A stretch of 64,000 nucleotides of DNA from Phallusia mammillata. Taxonomy: Eukaryota; Chordata; Ascidiacea; Phlebobranchia; Ascidiidae. The notes beneath the pieces were generated by a model, which saw only the letters and a list, made by a program, of their open reading frames with translations, was not told the origin of the DNA and did not search any database. Where the stretch lies: assembly GCA_003260075.1 (NCBI GenBank), contig QLIY01000370.1, positions 62,001-126,000 of the forward strand, written 5' to 3'. Position numbers and translations under genes: made by a program. Positions 12,501 through 28,270 of this stretch are shown one piece after another (the first letter of the stretch is position 1; every line of letters begins with the position of its first letter).

Positions 12501-14195
12501 TACAATATGTATTCATCAGAGGAGTACCAAAGATACCCCGACTACGTGGATTATAACACGGATGAAAACTCCAGGCAGTTGAGGTAAGCTTTAACTGACA
12601 AAAAATGTGTACAATTGTTTCCTAAAAATACTTTTGCATCTTTGCAGTATGAATGTCAAAAAACGGCACAGAAATCACACATTTCGTATTTAAGTTTGGA
12701 CTACATAGTAAATGACTTCCCTTTTAGAAGGGCCTGCCTGTATTTAATACTAAAAAACTATGGCGAACACTGTGATCGTAGACATTGGTATGCTTTACGC
12801 TGAGCCTTTATCGCACTGTTTCTAAATTGTTCTTTCTTTTTATTTTAACACATTTATCGCGTACAAACAGTTTATCGGGACATACTATGAACAGAGGCAA
12901 TACTCTATTGTTAGTGAATATTTTGTGGGTCATATGGGAACAATTATACACGTCCTTTAGTGTTGTGCCCCTGGCAAAACCAAATCTACTTTAGGGTTAC
13001 CATATCTGAGTGAGCAAAATTCCGGACGGTTCCAATAAACATCTAAGGCAACATAAAAACAAGCGTTATGTCACATGTGGTTGCATGTTACAAACCAAAA
13101 CAGTCTTGTTTTTGACAAAAGTCTCTATGCTGAGACAAAAGCGCGGTTTTGTTTCAAATTAAGGTACAATACAGAAGGTTTTACAAGATCTGGTTATTAT
13201 AACAGAGTGTTGTTAGTTTTTAACAAACAAAATTCACGAAATAGTCTTTATATATTTTAATTTCGCAGAATCATTACATATGCTGGTATTGGACTTGCCG
13301 GTGCAGCGGTGTTGATTGTGGTGATAGGTGTTGTTGTCTTCAGCATTACACACGTACGAAAACGATCAAACTATTCCAGGCTTTCTAACCAATACAGTAA
13401 GCTACAAGTGAACAAACTTACACAGTTTACCTGTGTAAGGCCTAAGCGGATTTTAACAAGTTTGTTTTTTCTGATTGTATAGAAGCAATAGAAAGGGTTT
13501 TGTTCAATTTAAAACTGAGTGAGTTACGGTGTTTGTTTCAACAACAACCGCAAAAAACAACAACTTCAATAAAACTTAATTTACACTTTATAATGGCGAT
13601 ACACCGACTAACTGTTTTACGGCAAAAGTTATCATTAATTGTAATGAGTGACTAGCCACTTAAATACTAAGCCGTAAAGTGCATTTTTTCAAATTTCCTT
13701 CGTGGTCAAACTGCACATCACTATATTTCTTAGGTGGCCCCGAAAACGGCGGCACTTTGCCCGTGCCTTCGTCCGGGGGTGGTAACCTCGCGGGTCCTAT
13801 ACGGGTAGGGGGGGGGGATAAGTTTCGCATGCATCAAAAACAACACAGACAACAATTAACTTACAACGTAAACCTTCAAAAAGAATTGTAAGAACTACTG
13901 AAGATTAAAGCGAAATACGCTAAAATTCCAGATTTTAAGAGTGTTTTTTTTTAATTATGTCTGGACACAAAATTAACGCCAAAATTCCAGACATGTTCGG
14001 GAAATTCCGGACGTCTGGTAACCTTAACCTAAATATATTTTAATTTCGCAGAATCATTACATATGCTGGTATTGGACTTGGGGGGGGGGTTGTCAGGAAG
14101 GAGCCTCTCAGCTGCTCCCACCCCAGGAGGAGAAAAAAAACGAGAATGTGGAAATCGATGCGACCGACGAGGGAAAGGATTCAAATGATGCCTAA
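3540..14195 (+). CDS. Multi-exon type I membrane protein with tandemly duplicated Thr/Pro/Tyr/Asp-rich exons
   Basis: I do not recognise a named family. Exons: 3540-3594 (signal peptide MNIALFSSLAVLLVSSAQG), 4520-4555, 5062-5124, 5195-5305, 6039-6101, 6307-6390, 6455-6568, 7408-7461, 7819-7860, 8122-8190, 8265-8327, 8911-8982, 9057-9110, 10020-10091, 10165-10194, 11084-11155, 11233-11259, 11939-12019, 12087-12119, 12481-12583, 13269-13396 (transmembrane) and a tail split by an assembly error (13734-13807, then 14090-14195). A weak extra exon may lie at 7061-7102. Every ectodomain exon before 12481 has a length divisible by 3 and phase 1 at both ends, so any can be skipped without a frameshift. 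The ectodomain alternates EYRTSTPxTTTxxPYW segments with acidic Tyr-containing segments (DEDEYDNEG), a context favourable for tyrosine O-sulfation. The protein would be about 530 residues. An AATAAA lies at 14552. The exon chain is strong; the function is unknown. Confidence 0.82.
3898..4370. mobile_element. hAT-type MITE with perfect 8-bp target duplication
   Basis: The terminal inverted repeats are CAGGGGCGTGCAAC and CAGAGGCGTGCAAC. The element is flanked by gtatagac (3890-3897 and 4371-4378). An 8-bp duplication with CAG ends is the hAT hallmark. The interior is non-coding, with GC-rich ends (gggccggac). It lies in the first intron of the gene starting at 3540. Confidence 0.93.
9580..9690 (+). 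other. tRNA-like segment (pseudo-tRNA or SINE head), class II look
   Basis: An A-box-like ttggccgaatggtctg is followed about 80 bp later by a B-box-like ggcttcgaaccccgtg. The spacing suits a Leu/Ser-type tRNA with a long variable arm, but I cannot build a full acceptor stem. It lies in an intron. Probably a decayed tRNA pseudogene or a SINE promoter. Confidence 0.3.
10302..10958. mobile_element. Composite hAT-derived repeat
   Basis: Two hAT-like left ends (cagtggttcccaaccc at 10302 and cagtgtttctcaatc at 10644) precede one right end (gtttaagaaccactg, ending at 10958). I found no clean 8-bp target duplication, so boundaries are approximate. The G-runs at 10366 and 10527 sit in a context typical of such elements (cctcgggg) and may be natural. 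The region is intronic in the gene starting at 3540. Confidence 0.55.
13808..14089. other. Misplaced contig between two 10-G runs
   Basis: Exact 10-G runs at 13808-13817 and 14080-14089 bound a segment whose last 50 bases repeat the splice acceptor and first codons of the transmembrane exon at 13253-13301. It also contains a transposon end (ccggacgtctggtaacc) inverse to one near 12995-13025 (ggttaccat...ccggacgg). It looks like the alternative haplotype of the intron before the transmembrane exon, inserted into the middle of the tail exon. The stop codon read at 13889-13891 is therefore probably not the real one. Confidence 0.7.
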
Positions 14196-15464
14196 AATGG
14201 TTACGACCACAAAGCATGTACAGAATAGTGTAGTGTTTTAATGCTTTTTCAATTAAGTTTACCATTGTCCCGAGTTCCAAACTGCAGTAGCGCACTAAAC
14301 GTCTTCTCGCATCATGAAGTAAGCAAAAATATGTCTTGTGAAACATAAATAGAAGTTGTATAGATATGTGACAAATTGTATGTAAATAGTCTACCACAGT
14401 GCTGCAAAAATTTTGGCGTCTCATGTTAAAATATCAGAACCTATAAAAATTGAACAAACAAAATTATATAGATTTGAGAGCCACTTTGAAAAGGATATAG
14501 CAGTTTTGTGTGTTTTATGCTTCGCTTATTGTGACATGCAGTAAATGATCGAATAAAAATGTTTGTACATTATATTTTTTAGCCCAAAAAGCAACCACTT
14601 TGTTTTAAACTGGCTCATAAAGATGTAATACTTCGCGCGTTAAATGGCTCTATTAAGGGGCTCAAGCAAAAAAAAGTTTATTTGGAAGCATTTTTTAGTT
14701 TTAAGCTTTAAAACTTTATTCAACATATTTGAAAGGGTGGCACGGCATTTATTTGTTAAATTTAAAACAGCAAACAATGAAGTAAGTAAAAAACAATAAA
14801 GGCAAAAAGATTTAACATTATAGTAAAGCCAACCACTTAGCTCCAAAGCTGTTCACAAAACATACGCTCTATTTACCCCCTCATACAACGAAAGCATGAA
14901 AGCTTTTCAGCATCACAAAATAAAGCAGACACAAAAGCCACGAACACTATTTACATCCTCATCTAATCATTCTCAAGTTTCTTATCAGAAAAGGCGAGGC
15001 AGAAAATACCGAATAAAAGGCCGCCACTATATAGGCTACCTATAGGTGCTGTGTTTGTCGCTTTTTGGAGCATGTTAAACCTGTGACTTAACATAAAAGT
15101 TAGTAGTTGGTGCGTTGTACATAAACACCCCGAAAACTTCAAGAACTCATGGTCATTGTTGCGAAAGGAACGTGGTTATCGTTACAAACTTACAACAGCC
15201 TCAATTCCACAAAAAATCTTGACTTTGTGAATATTTAATCAGGTTTGCGACCTTGGATATTTGAGTAAACATTAAAACAACAATTTAAGTAACCTTAGCT
15301 TTTTCCCTTTGCATGTACACAAGAAAATTTCCCACTGGTTACGAACCAATGGTTTGGAACATCTTAAACCATCAAGTTCGCCGTTTATTCCTTTGCAAGG
15401 CTAGTCATGCAGGTTATTTGTGCAGTTGACTGTGACAAGGCGCTAGAACTGATTGACGCCAGAG
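14196..15464. other. Intergenic, no supported gene
   Basis: Contains the likely poly(A) signal AATAAA (14552) of the upstream gene. I searched here for a signal-peptide exon for the next gene and found none with a good donor. A stretch near 15403-15464 is repeated at about 19245-19300 and belongs to the duplication that created the next two genes. Confidence 0.6.
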
Positions 15465-17762
15465 AACACAAAGAAAGGGGGACGATCGGAAAACACCGTT
15501 TGCGCAGTGAAAAAATATACACCTACCAGCGGAAGCGTTGGGCTTGCCATTTCAGGTTTCTCAAATTAGTAAAGACCAAGTGTTTTGATCGTCTTTTGAA
15601 ATGTACGTCTATTACACGTAAGTATATTAAACTGTGAAATACGAATAGCAATAGTGGTAGCTCATAGACTAACTTCATAGAGAGTCGGTATAGCGAACAA
15701 TTATCAACCTTTCTTTTGCATCGTAACGTATTTTACCGGGTAGCTTTTTATATGTCTTTTCTATGACTCTAAAGTAACGTTTTAAAACCTAGGCACAAGT
15801 TGCCTCCAATGAGGACCACGAGGTATTTTTAGGAGGCCATGAGTACAGGCCTTCACTAGTGACACCAACTAATAAACAACAGCAAAAGATATTTTCAAAT
15901 TCAAAAATTTCAAGTGGTCAAAATAAATATCGCGTGCATTGCATTAGTGGGCCATTGTCGCGTGTGGTCTTATTCTGATCAGGGTGCCACGCTCTTTGGG
16001 GGTTCATTTGGCAACGAATGGTTGAGAATCACTATACAGTATGTATACTGTGTAGACCACGTATATGGTTCGGAGAGCGAGATTTGGCAATTTAAATGAC
16101 TAGGACTTTTTTTCTTACACATATTTCTATTGATATTTAATTAAAACATTGAAATATCTTCTAGTGCATTTTAATACATACATTTTGTAATCTATACGGT
16201 TAATGGCGTTGATTACAATTATTGGCATTCGAATTAAAAACATTGCTAAAAGCCATATTAAAATAAGTGAATTCATTGGCAACCTAGACTACGAAGGCTC
16301 CTGAGCCATGCTGTATTACCACGTCCTGACGAAACAACCCTTTTTTTCTCTTAAGCGTTGGCGGAGTCGGTATTTTGGCGGTTATCATCGTTATCATGAG
16401 ACTTGTGCTCTGCGCATGTCGCGCACATCGATACTCGACACTGGTAAACGATCAAGGTAAGAGTCTTAACAAACATAGGACCTTACCTTTACGAGACACA
16501 GACGCTGTGTACAGTTCTGCTCTGTCAACAGATTTGCCAAGGGTACACACATATACGTCTCGGTGCGACTGATACAAAACAAGCTCGAACACTTCGCAAT
16601 CAAAATGAACTGAGACATACTAAACCAGTGGTTCCCAAACGTTTTATAATTTTTTCAAAACGGTCCCTTTGCCATTATTTCGAGCGCTCGCGGTCCTTTA
16701 GATGGAATGTGTATTTCAGAAAAACGAAAATGAATTGCAGAATTTTTGCCAATTATGCAATATTTCGCATAACAATGATACAAAGACAGTTTGTGACATC
16801 ACAGACAAGACAAAAAAAAACTTAGGATTGTGCGCGAACAATTGCATTTTTGATAGTTGTCATGCAATAAAGGCTATTGTTTATGAATGGAGACATTCGA
16901 TCTTCAATTCTACTTTGATTTTAACTTATTCAGTGACGTAAACTGACGCCAAATTAGATTAGAGAATTACTTCAACCTATTCGCGGTCCCCCCAAAATTG
17001 CCTCACGGACCCCTAAAGGACCGCGGACCCAGTTTGAAGAAGCGCTGTACTAAACGAATATTCGGGGGAAAAATCCTTGTAGCTATACACTCTTTCTGAA
17101 CTTAGACGTTTATGAAGTTAGGCAAACTAGAAAGCATGATAAAATGTGTTGTATTCTGACGGGAACACTCTAAGTTAACCACAAGGATGCAGTAAATGTT
17201 CAAATCATTATTTTTCAATTAAATTCAAACCACTATTTCAAATACAAATTCAAGCCATACTAAAAGATGATATTCAAGTATTGTCGCTAGGCTCTTATGG
17301 TTCATTTAAAAATTGCCCTGCTGCTTAGCAATAGGTCATGACCCACTGGTTGAAATATAGGACAAGTCACTAGTGCAGTGGCTCCCAACCAGGGGGGATT
17401 TCGACACTAGGGAGGAATTCTGTAATTTGTAGGAGGGGAATTTGTGTCACAATATTAATTAATTTCTGTTCTAAGAATTAGATTAAAATGTTACTGTAAA
17501 CCATAATTAGCAAACTAAATTTGTTGGAGGGAATTAGATTTGATTTTCGACTAAAAGGGTGCACAGGACAAAAAAGGTCGGGAACCACTGCACTAGTGGC
17601 AATCGAATTAAAAACATTTGAATAAAACCACTGTTTTTAGAAACCCATGTCGTCCAACGCGTTCAGCCGCAGCCCAACAATGGACAGCGTCTTAGCGGGA
17701 AAACTGTTCAAGTAAAAACAGCAAAAAGCGGAAAACAGCTGGTCAACCCCCAATGCGTTTAA
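15465..17762 (+). CDS. Small membrane protein, tandem copy 1 (incomplete model)
   Basis: Three exons are conserved with the copy at 18385-21587. First, 15465-15617 codes for a 51-residue Cys-containing ectodomain piece (…RSEKIYTYQRKR… with Cys in WACHF, KTKCF and LKCTS) and is phase 1 at both ends. Second, 16356-16456 is the transmembrane exon (GVGILAVIIVIMRLVLCAC), phase 2 in and phase 1 out. Third, 17641-17762 is the tail, ending …QLVNPQCV. The phase jump from 1 to 2 means a short juxtamembrane exon is still missing between the first two, and no signal-peptide exon was found upstream. It could be a pseudogene or an incomplete assembly. No known family is recognised. Confidence 0.55.
16626..17047. 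mobile_element. hAT-type MITE
   Basis: The ends are cagtggttcccaaacg and the inverse of gtttgaagaagcgctg. Perfect 8-bp target duplication tactaaac (16618-16625 and 17048-17055). Non-coding. It lies in the intron before the tail exon of the small membrane-protein gene. A relative that has lost its left end lies at about 54055-54150. Confidence 0.9.
17376..17590. mobile_element. Short hAT-type MITE
   Basis: 215 bp with inverted ends CAGTGGCTCCCAACC and CAGTGGTTCCCGACC. Perfect 8-bp target duplication cactagtg at 17368-17375 and 17591-17598. The tail exon starts 43 bases beyond the right duplication. Confidence 0.93.
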
Positions 17763-18120
17763 AGCAAACGTTTTGCGGTCCCGCGTTTTTAACTGTACAG
17801 TTCTTGTGTGTCGTGTTTTACTTTGTTTTCTTTGTGGATCCGACATGTTACCAAAATAATGCACACAATCATAAACATTTCTTTACCTAAAAACGTTTTC
17901 ATACTTTTGGGCTTTTTTCAATTTTAACTTCGAAAATGCATTTTTTTGTGTATCAGTTGTATAATATTAGGAGAAATCTGATTTATGTGACTGTTAACGA
18001 TTTGGATTCATGTTACTGGGAATACTGTGTTATATGCAATAAAATTCGGACGCTTGCGTTCATGAACTATTTTTTATGGGTTCGAACCCCGGATGCCCCA
18101 AACTACGCCCTCGGTTAGGT
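17763..18120. repeat. 3' flank duplicated with 21588-21980
   Basis: The sequence after the stop codon of tandem copy 1 matches the one after copy 2: cgtttaaagcaaacgttttgcggtcccgcg, then tgtgtgtcgtgtttt, then a region with tgggttcgaacccc. The duplication unit therefore extends at least 350 bp beyond the coding sequence. No gene is seen. Confidence 0.85.
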
Positions 18121-18384
18121 TTTTGTGTCTGTTTTTAGGGCCTGGCGTCGAGTCAAAGTTCCTGCCACACTTGTACACTAACGCTTGCAATGGTCGTATG
18201 TGGTGCGCCAGTGCTCTCGTGCGCCACTAGTATTTAAAAGATTTTGCACGTTTCAATTTGATAAGTTCGGTGCTTGTTATTTGGTTCATCACAAACACAT
18301 TAACAAGTTACACTCAAGTAGACAGGAAACAAAAATATGGACGTTTTTCCATGCTGCACCCGTTTTAGTTTTATGGAATTGATA

Positions 18385-21587
<3,203 letters not shown>

Positions 21588-23756
21588 AGCAAACGTTTTG
21601 CGGTCCCGCGTATTCAAACTGTACAGTTTTTGTGTGTCGTGTTTTGTATTGTTCTTTGTAGACCCGGCATGTTATCAAAATAATGCATGCATTCATAAAC
21701 ATTTTTTACCTCAAATACGTTTTTACTTTTTTCAAATTCTAACTCCGAAAATTCATTTTTGGTGTACCAGTTGTATACGGTAAACTTGGACTGTCATCAA
21801 CCTTCAATGAGAACTTACTTATTTAAAGAAATCTGATTCATTTTACTGGTAACTATTTGGATTCGTGTTACTGGGAATATCGTATAATGCATGAAATTCT
21901 GACGTGCGCGTTCATGAACTATTTTCCATGGGTCGAACCCAGGATGGCACCAAACACATCTGCGATTCTGTAAAGCGTTAATCACTGTAAAGCACATTTA
22001 CAGGAAATCCGAAACCGTTCATACCGAAAGATTTGTCCAAATTAGGTAAAGATCCGGATTAACTGAATCCGGTTTAAGCCAGGTTTAATGTATTTCCTGG
22101 GTTTTTGTATCGAAAATTATAACAACGAATGGCATTGATGTTCAAGACACAAATATGTTAAAATATCATAATTTGTAACTTATGTGCTAATTAACGTGTA
22201 CCGGCCCTTGCAAATGTTTTCACATTTATTTTTTGGTTTGGCCAAGCTTTTACGTTTGGATCGTAACATTAATATCACCAGAAGCAACTTAAATATAGAC
22301 ACCAAAACCCTTTTGCTATGTAGGTAGGTGGAAATTAACATGCGATGATTTACAAATCCACAGCGACCAAACATTAATTTCCCGTCCCAATAATGTTGAC
22401 TGTGTTAGTTTGTTTGCTTATGTTTAATGTTTGCGTAACTGTGTAAACTTTGGGTGAAAGTTTGTTGCAATTTAACTACCACTGGTTGTCACAAAAGTGT
22501 TTCCAAGAACTAAATGGCAAACATCCGAGATATCGTTACGTAGAATTACAGTAGTTCGTAAAAACTGGTTTACTGCGTTCCACGTAGCCAAAATTTTCAG
22601 TCAACCGTTTTCTAAAATCACGGCTGGCACATAAAGGGTAACAAACTTTGAATCAGAGTTATGGCATATTGAGTCCTTTGTTAAAGACTAAGCATACAAA
22701 AGGATGGTCCCAAACAAAAGGAAATCAAAATAGACCTATGTTTGTTACAAACAGCATGTGTGTACAAAACTCTCTCGGTCACATGTCAAAACAAAATGTT
22801 GTCAAGGTAATGAGTTAAAGCTAAAATTTCCAAAGACAAAGATATGCTTTAAAACAGTTTCAGCCACATGTGCAAGCCAAATTGGTTAAACTCTAAATAC
22901 ATTCAACCATGCTACTTACAAAGACTTGTAGGAAATGAATAACCTGAATTCGCCGAACCAATACATAATAAACTTTGACGGCGCAACGATCGCCTCGTAA
23001 AAATATCTCATCTATAGTCGTTCAGATAGCTGTAAATTTTTGTGTGTATTAAATTTTTCATATCTTAGAGGGCTGATGATGCCACAAGGGAGGACCACGA
23101 AACAATATTTTGACTGGTTTAGCAACGTCAATGCTTTTATTGTCAATCTTATTAGCAGCACAATTGGGAATGTAACTTACACACAACAGGCAGACCAATC
23201 GAAAACCACCACTGTATACTTTCGTAACACAGGAAATCTACATGCAAAAAGATTTATGAGGAGTTTGTGCTTCAGTATGCACAGCGTAATTGTGTCAATA
23301 TTTTGCACAAAGTACCACGGAATTATATTCACGAAACCAAAGCAAACAAAAAAGCCCCGTGATACCGTCGGAACGAAAGTCAATTGTGCAGTAAACGTTG
23401 TGACAGTCGTGCCAGGCTGGCATGCGGGGCGCATCAAGTTACATGGCCTACGTGTCAGTGTCAATTCAGCTCATAGGTCTGCATGATGAGTCGTTTCACT
23501 TAAACCCTATTTTCTGGTCTTTTTGTGTTCTGCTTGGATGATCGTAAACTAGAAGCATATGATGAGAGTTTGGGATAAGATAAAATGAACCTTTCCAACG
23601 AAAACTAGATAGACAGTTGAGGGACAGGCAGTAAATGCATTCAAAAAGTTAGCAGTTTGTAGCTTTAAGAAGCTTATTTATGTTTAGTGAAGAGAACAAA
23701 AAAAGGTTTTCTTTCGGCAGATAATTTTAGGATAAGGAATTTTTATGTCAACAAAA
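21588..23756. other. Intergenic; duplicated 3' flank then unannotated sequence
   Basis: The first 390 bases match 17763-18120. Beyond about 21980 I see no supported gene. A 148-codon frame at 23040-23486 has neither coding character nor recognisable motifs, and part of it is a repeat also present near 27860 and 28220 (cagtaaacgt…gtgtcagtgt). Confidence 0.6.
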
Positions 23757-25616
23757 ATGCGACTAGTATTCATCTCAACGTTGCTACTTGTGCTGGCTAC
23801 ATTCGCTTCTGAAGGTAGGACAAGTATTTACATATTGAAAGATACCTTAGGAACTATATTGACGATGGCCAAAGTTACGATAAAAAGAATTTCGTCATTA
23901 TCGAATAAGTCAGCCTTATCTTCACTCTTCGTGGAACTAAATTGTACTTCCAATAAACTCGAGTGCCGCTAGACGGCTATAGCCTACTAGACAATACGGC
24001 TTATGTCTTGTCACCAGCTGCACTAATAAGACCTTATAGGTCGAAGCACTATGCGCTGTTACTTGTCATTTATTGGCTAGATGCTTTCACAAAACCCCAT
24101 GGTTACATGAACTACTCCATTCGACATCATATTCTTACGATGACTTCAAAGCATCTATATGGCCTGAACCTATATAGCTACTAACAATATAGACTATGAT
24201 TTTAGGCTTGAAAAGCGTTTGGTTAAACTTAGTTATTCAATAATTATATGTTTGTTAAAGCGAATGGCAGGCTGATCAGTGAAAATGACGAGCTCGTGTT
24301 GGTCCAACCACAAGATGTTTTCGATAAACCGGAACTTATAGCAAACGAGAAACAAAAAAGCTCCGAAAAATCTAAGGACTGCAATGGTCATCATGACGGT
24401 GATGATGATCACGACGATGATCGTGATTTACATGATCACAAAGATTGTGATAACGACGACGACGATGATGATCATGATGACGCTGACACATCAGGTATAA
24501 TAAAAATGTTTTAGACTTGGCTGATTGACAAGTTACAGCAAATTTTACGTTATAAACAACGTGAGTAAAACCGATTTCGTCAAATACGGTGACATTTCTA
24601 CTGAAAAGGGCAAAACGTTTTTTTTTGTTTTTTTGAATAATTTAAAGGTACGGATATGACTATGCATCGCCGACAAAGGACCCTATAAACTATTTGATGT
24701 TTTGTTTTACAGAGGCACCACATGCTGAAAAGGACGATGATTTGGAGTAAGTAAAAAAGTTTGTCTATAAAAATGTGAACTTAACACATTTTTGTACAGC
24801 AACAACCAGTGAACCTAACAACAAGGCATAAAAGGTCACATTTCGAAAACCAGTTTCCTTCTTATAGTGCTACAGCCCTTAAACAAGTACAATCTTTTGG
24901 TTCCACTAAAATTTAGTGGTGACCAAAATTTAGTGGTTTAGTGACTAAACGATTAAACCATATTCCTTAAAGATTAAAGTGGAGTCAAAAAACTGCCTTG
25001 ATTTACACCAATATGGTACGTCAATCATAAAACCAGTTAAACATCTCATATCGCAAACTGACAATTAACCCGAACAAAATTTTCAGGGTTGGTGTGATTG
25101 TTGGAATTGTGGCAGCATGTCTTGTTGCCGTAATTGTTGTCATTATCAGTCTGGTTTTATGCTGTAAGAAATCTTCACCAAAAGCTGCAACTGCGCCAGT
25201 TATGAAAACTGTTTACGCAGCAGGTAAAACATCCATTTATTCAATCCACTCCGCTATTTGTTTGTTTTTTTGAATAAAATTGTTCGTCTGATCTGTTTTT
25301 GTACTTGGCAAACGTAAAGTACTACAAAAAGGTCATATTTTTTTCAAAAAACTAAATTTTGTAAGGCTTTTTTTTAATTGAAAGTGTAATAGTAACTTGC
25401 GAAATAAAAAAAAGAATAAAATCTCTTCAGAAAAAGTTTTTTCATGACCTCTTGGTGCTTTTAAAGCAGCGAAACTTCAATTTAAACATTTGTTCACCAG
25501 ACCCGCCACAAATAAACCAGGCAACCCTTCCAGGAAACTACAACGACAACCCTCCACCGTACAGTCCAGAATCGATGTCAAATGAAAAGCAACCGCCTCC
25601 CTACGCCAGTATTTGA
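23757..25616 (+). CDS. Type I membrane protein with short Asp/His-rich ectodomain and PPxY tail (copy A)
   Basis: Five exons: 23757-23814 (signal peptide MRLVFISTLLLVLATFASEG), 24261-24494 (ectodomain, phase 1-1), 24713-24746 (EAPHAEKDDDLE, phase 1-2), 25087-25223 (transmembrane VGIVAACLVAVIVVIISL then CCKKSS, phase 2-1) and 25501-25616 (tail). The product is 192 residues. Exon 2 holds about 45 residues rich in Asp and His (HHDGDDDHDDD…), which could bind divalent metal ions. The tail carries PPPYSPE and PPPYAS, matching the PPxY ligand of WW domains such as those of Nedd4-type ubiquitin ligases. An in-frame ATG exists at 23745, but the copy B start favours 23757. No named family recognised. 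Confidence 0.88.
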
Positions 25617-26402
25617 TACGCATGCGACCAAGTGTGTTAGTTCGTATTTAAATTTTGTTTCTTCGCTTTGTGTATTTTAATTTTTTGTGCTTTCAATGCG
25701 ATCACGTTGCATGTAACTTTTTGTAAAAATGTTTTTCCTGTTTGATCTTACTTATGGGGTTTCCAAAGTTTTTTAACGGCAAACTTGCTGATTTATTGTT
25801 TCGTGTAAGACCAGTTTTTTATTGAACAAAATGATTTTACACGTACATATACTATATTTTTGTAACATTTGACAAACCATATTTTTTGACATTATTAGTT
25901 TAAATTCAGGACAGAGTAAGACCTGGATGGGCAGAATTCAATCCTTTGGCCGTGGCTTGAAATCTCCGGTATACTTAATTGGAACATAGTCCACCAAAGT
26001 TAAAACTATTTTGTAAAAGTTATAAATATATTACTACAAAATAAAAATGCAACACATCGGTACTTATTTTGTATAATAGAAGATTGAATTAGTATGATAT
26101 TTTACACTTGGGCTATTTTTATTGCCTAATTAACAAATTCACAAATGGAGGTACGTTGAAGCAAACAGAAAATGCGTTTTCCTTCTTCGGTCGCGACTAA
26201 AAGGAATGAAATTGTAAAGCTGGCATAGTCGCTCTTGCCAAACCTCGTTGTCAATCATTGCTAAAAGCAAAATCAGCTGAGTCATTATTTACCTTGTGTG
26301 GCTAAACTTGTCCAGTCAACATAATCTTTACGGTAAACGCATATACAAAGTCGAAGCATGCCCTTAATCACGAATCACCCAACTTTTTTGCCGCGGTGTT
26401 AC

Positions 26403-27058
26403 TAGGCTTAGTTCGGATGTCAATAATTTCCACTATCCGGATAACGGATATTTTAAATTTAGCTTTTCGGGTAACCGGATACTAACGAGTGTATTAGAAC
26501 ATCATATAACTGTGGCAGAGATTTCAGTTTAGTGTTTATAATTGTACAGCACATAACAAGTATACGCAACATTTACTGCTTCTGCAGTGGATGTGTAAAG
26601 CACGATACGTCGTTTCACATTTTGGCGAAAAAGGCCCTTCACAGAGTTTATGCCTTCGAAACGTATGAAGTCCATTTCAGAATCTTTGAATTTATCTTTT
26701 CGAGTGAATTACTTTAGAAAACTGATATTACAAGTTATCGCAATTTGCATGCAATTTATTATCTATTTGGTATTTATAGCGTCATATTATTTCAATTCTC
26801 TCGTGGATTTTACATGCAGTAGGCATGACGCAGTACAAAGTAAATATATTGTTGATTTAAAATAAATAGGAAGTGATTCGCTACATCTCTCACTACATTT
26901 ACTTCGTTGTTTTCCAAATTGGTGTAAAAATAGATATAACTCTTAGACAGTGTTATTATTTTGTTATCCGGTTAACCGACCAAAAAATACCCAGGTATCG
27001 AATAGCAAAAACCTCTTCGGTTAATCGGTTAACCGGTTATCCGGATAATTCAACCCTA
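26403..27058. mobile_element. hAT-type element with 8-bp target duplication
   Basis: The termini taggcttagttcggat and the inverse of atccggataattcaaccct are related. The flanks carry ggtgttac at 26395-26402 and 27059-27066. The homologous site in the copy B flank (about 33093-33100) has no insertion. The interior is rich in short inverted ccggataac/ggttatccgg motifs and has no transposase frame. Confidence 0.82.
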
Positions 27059-27607
27059 GGTGTTACCTTCTACTAATCCAGGGGTGCCCAACCTGCGGAC
27101 GTGAAACAAATAGAGCTAGTCAGCAATTTGCTAAGTGTGGCAATTATTGTCATCGTAAACGCCTATGCTCCGTTGCGCCACCTATCCGAAATTCCCAAAA
27201 CGGCGTGTTGTGAGTTCCTGTGTTAGTAGCTCTACCCGTGAAAGGCGAGGGCCCCGGTTGAGAACCACTGGTTTGGCCTATTCTGAGTAAACAATGCGAA
27301 AAAACAGGCATCACAAGCGTCACAGTATATAAATGACGTAATAAACAGAAATTAAGACTGATTAGCTCGATCTGCAAATTAGGTAGAGATAGATGTAGGC
27401 TTTTCAGACGCCGTAAAATTGTACCTATACAATTAATATAAACCTATGTTGAAACGAGAACAAGTAGACATTACCGGCCGCTGGTAAAATCAGGATCTTC
27501 GATGTGGCCGCCATAACGAAACGGTTGTACATACAATAAAACCCCATCAGTGCCGCTCTGGTTGTTTTATAAATACGATATTTAAGACAAATTTGAAACA
27601 AATATGC

Positions 27608-28270
27608 ATACACGACAATTGCTGATGGTACCTAAAAACGAATGGAAGGTATTCACTTGGCACAGATATGCAACTATCACGCAATCAAAACAAGTGGTCT
27701 TACATTACCATGCAACAATTTCACACACAGTTTTGGGACATGTGAAAATATACGAAATATAGACACTGATGTGCCTTGAAAAGTTCGGCTGAACAGGGAA
27801 TTTCACGTGACCAAAACAATGAAACAGTCTCGTGACCGGGCTGGAAATAGAAACACGCATTAAGTTACGCTCGCTTCGCGTCAGTGCACCAGCTATCGCT
27901 TCGTGTCAGTGTACCAGCAAACCATTTTTATTCTGGTTTTTTTTATGTGGTTTTTTAAGTTCAGTCTATTAAGTTTAACATCCATTTTCTCGTATGTGAT
28001 GACAATTCAATACACGACAATTGCTAATGGTGCCTAAAAACGAAGCACATGTTGTTACATCACCTTGCAACAATTTCACACACAGTTTTGGGCTTAAGTG
28101 AAAATATGCGAAAAATCGACACCGATGTGCCTTGAAAAGGTCGGCTGAACAGGGAATTTCACGTAACCAAGGCAATGAAACAGTCTCGTGACCGGCTCTG
28201 AAAAAAGCAAATGTTCAGTAAACGTCGTGGCAGTCTACGCGTATTAAGTTACGTTCTCTACGTGTCAGTG
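27608..28270. repeat. Two direct copies of a roughly 240-bp repeat
   Basis: The sequence from acgacaattgct(g/a)atggt(a/g)cc through the cacacacagttttggg and gggaatttcacgt blocks occurs at about 27612-27840 and again at about 28014-28196. A third partial copy lies at about 33218-33355. Non-coding as far as I can see. Confidence 0.75.

Noticed and set aside
23040-23486. 148-codon open frame
   Set aside because: No domain, no splice context, and part of it is a repeat found near 27860 and 28220; probably chance.
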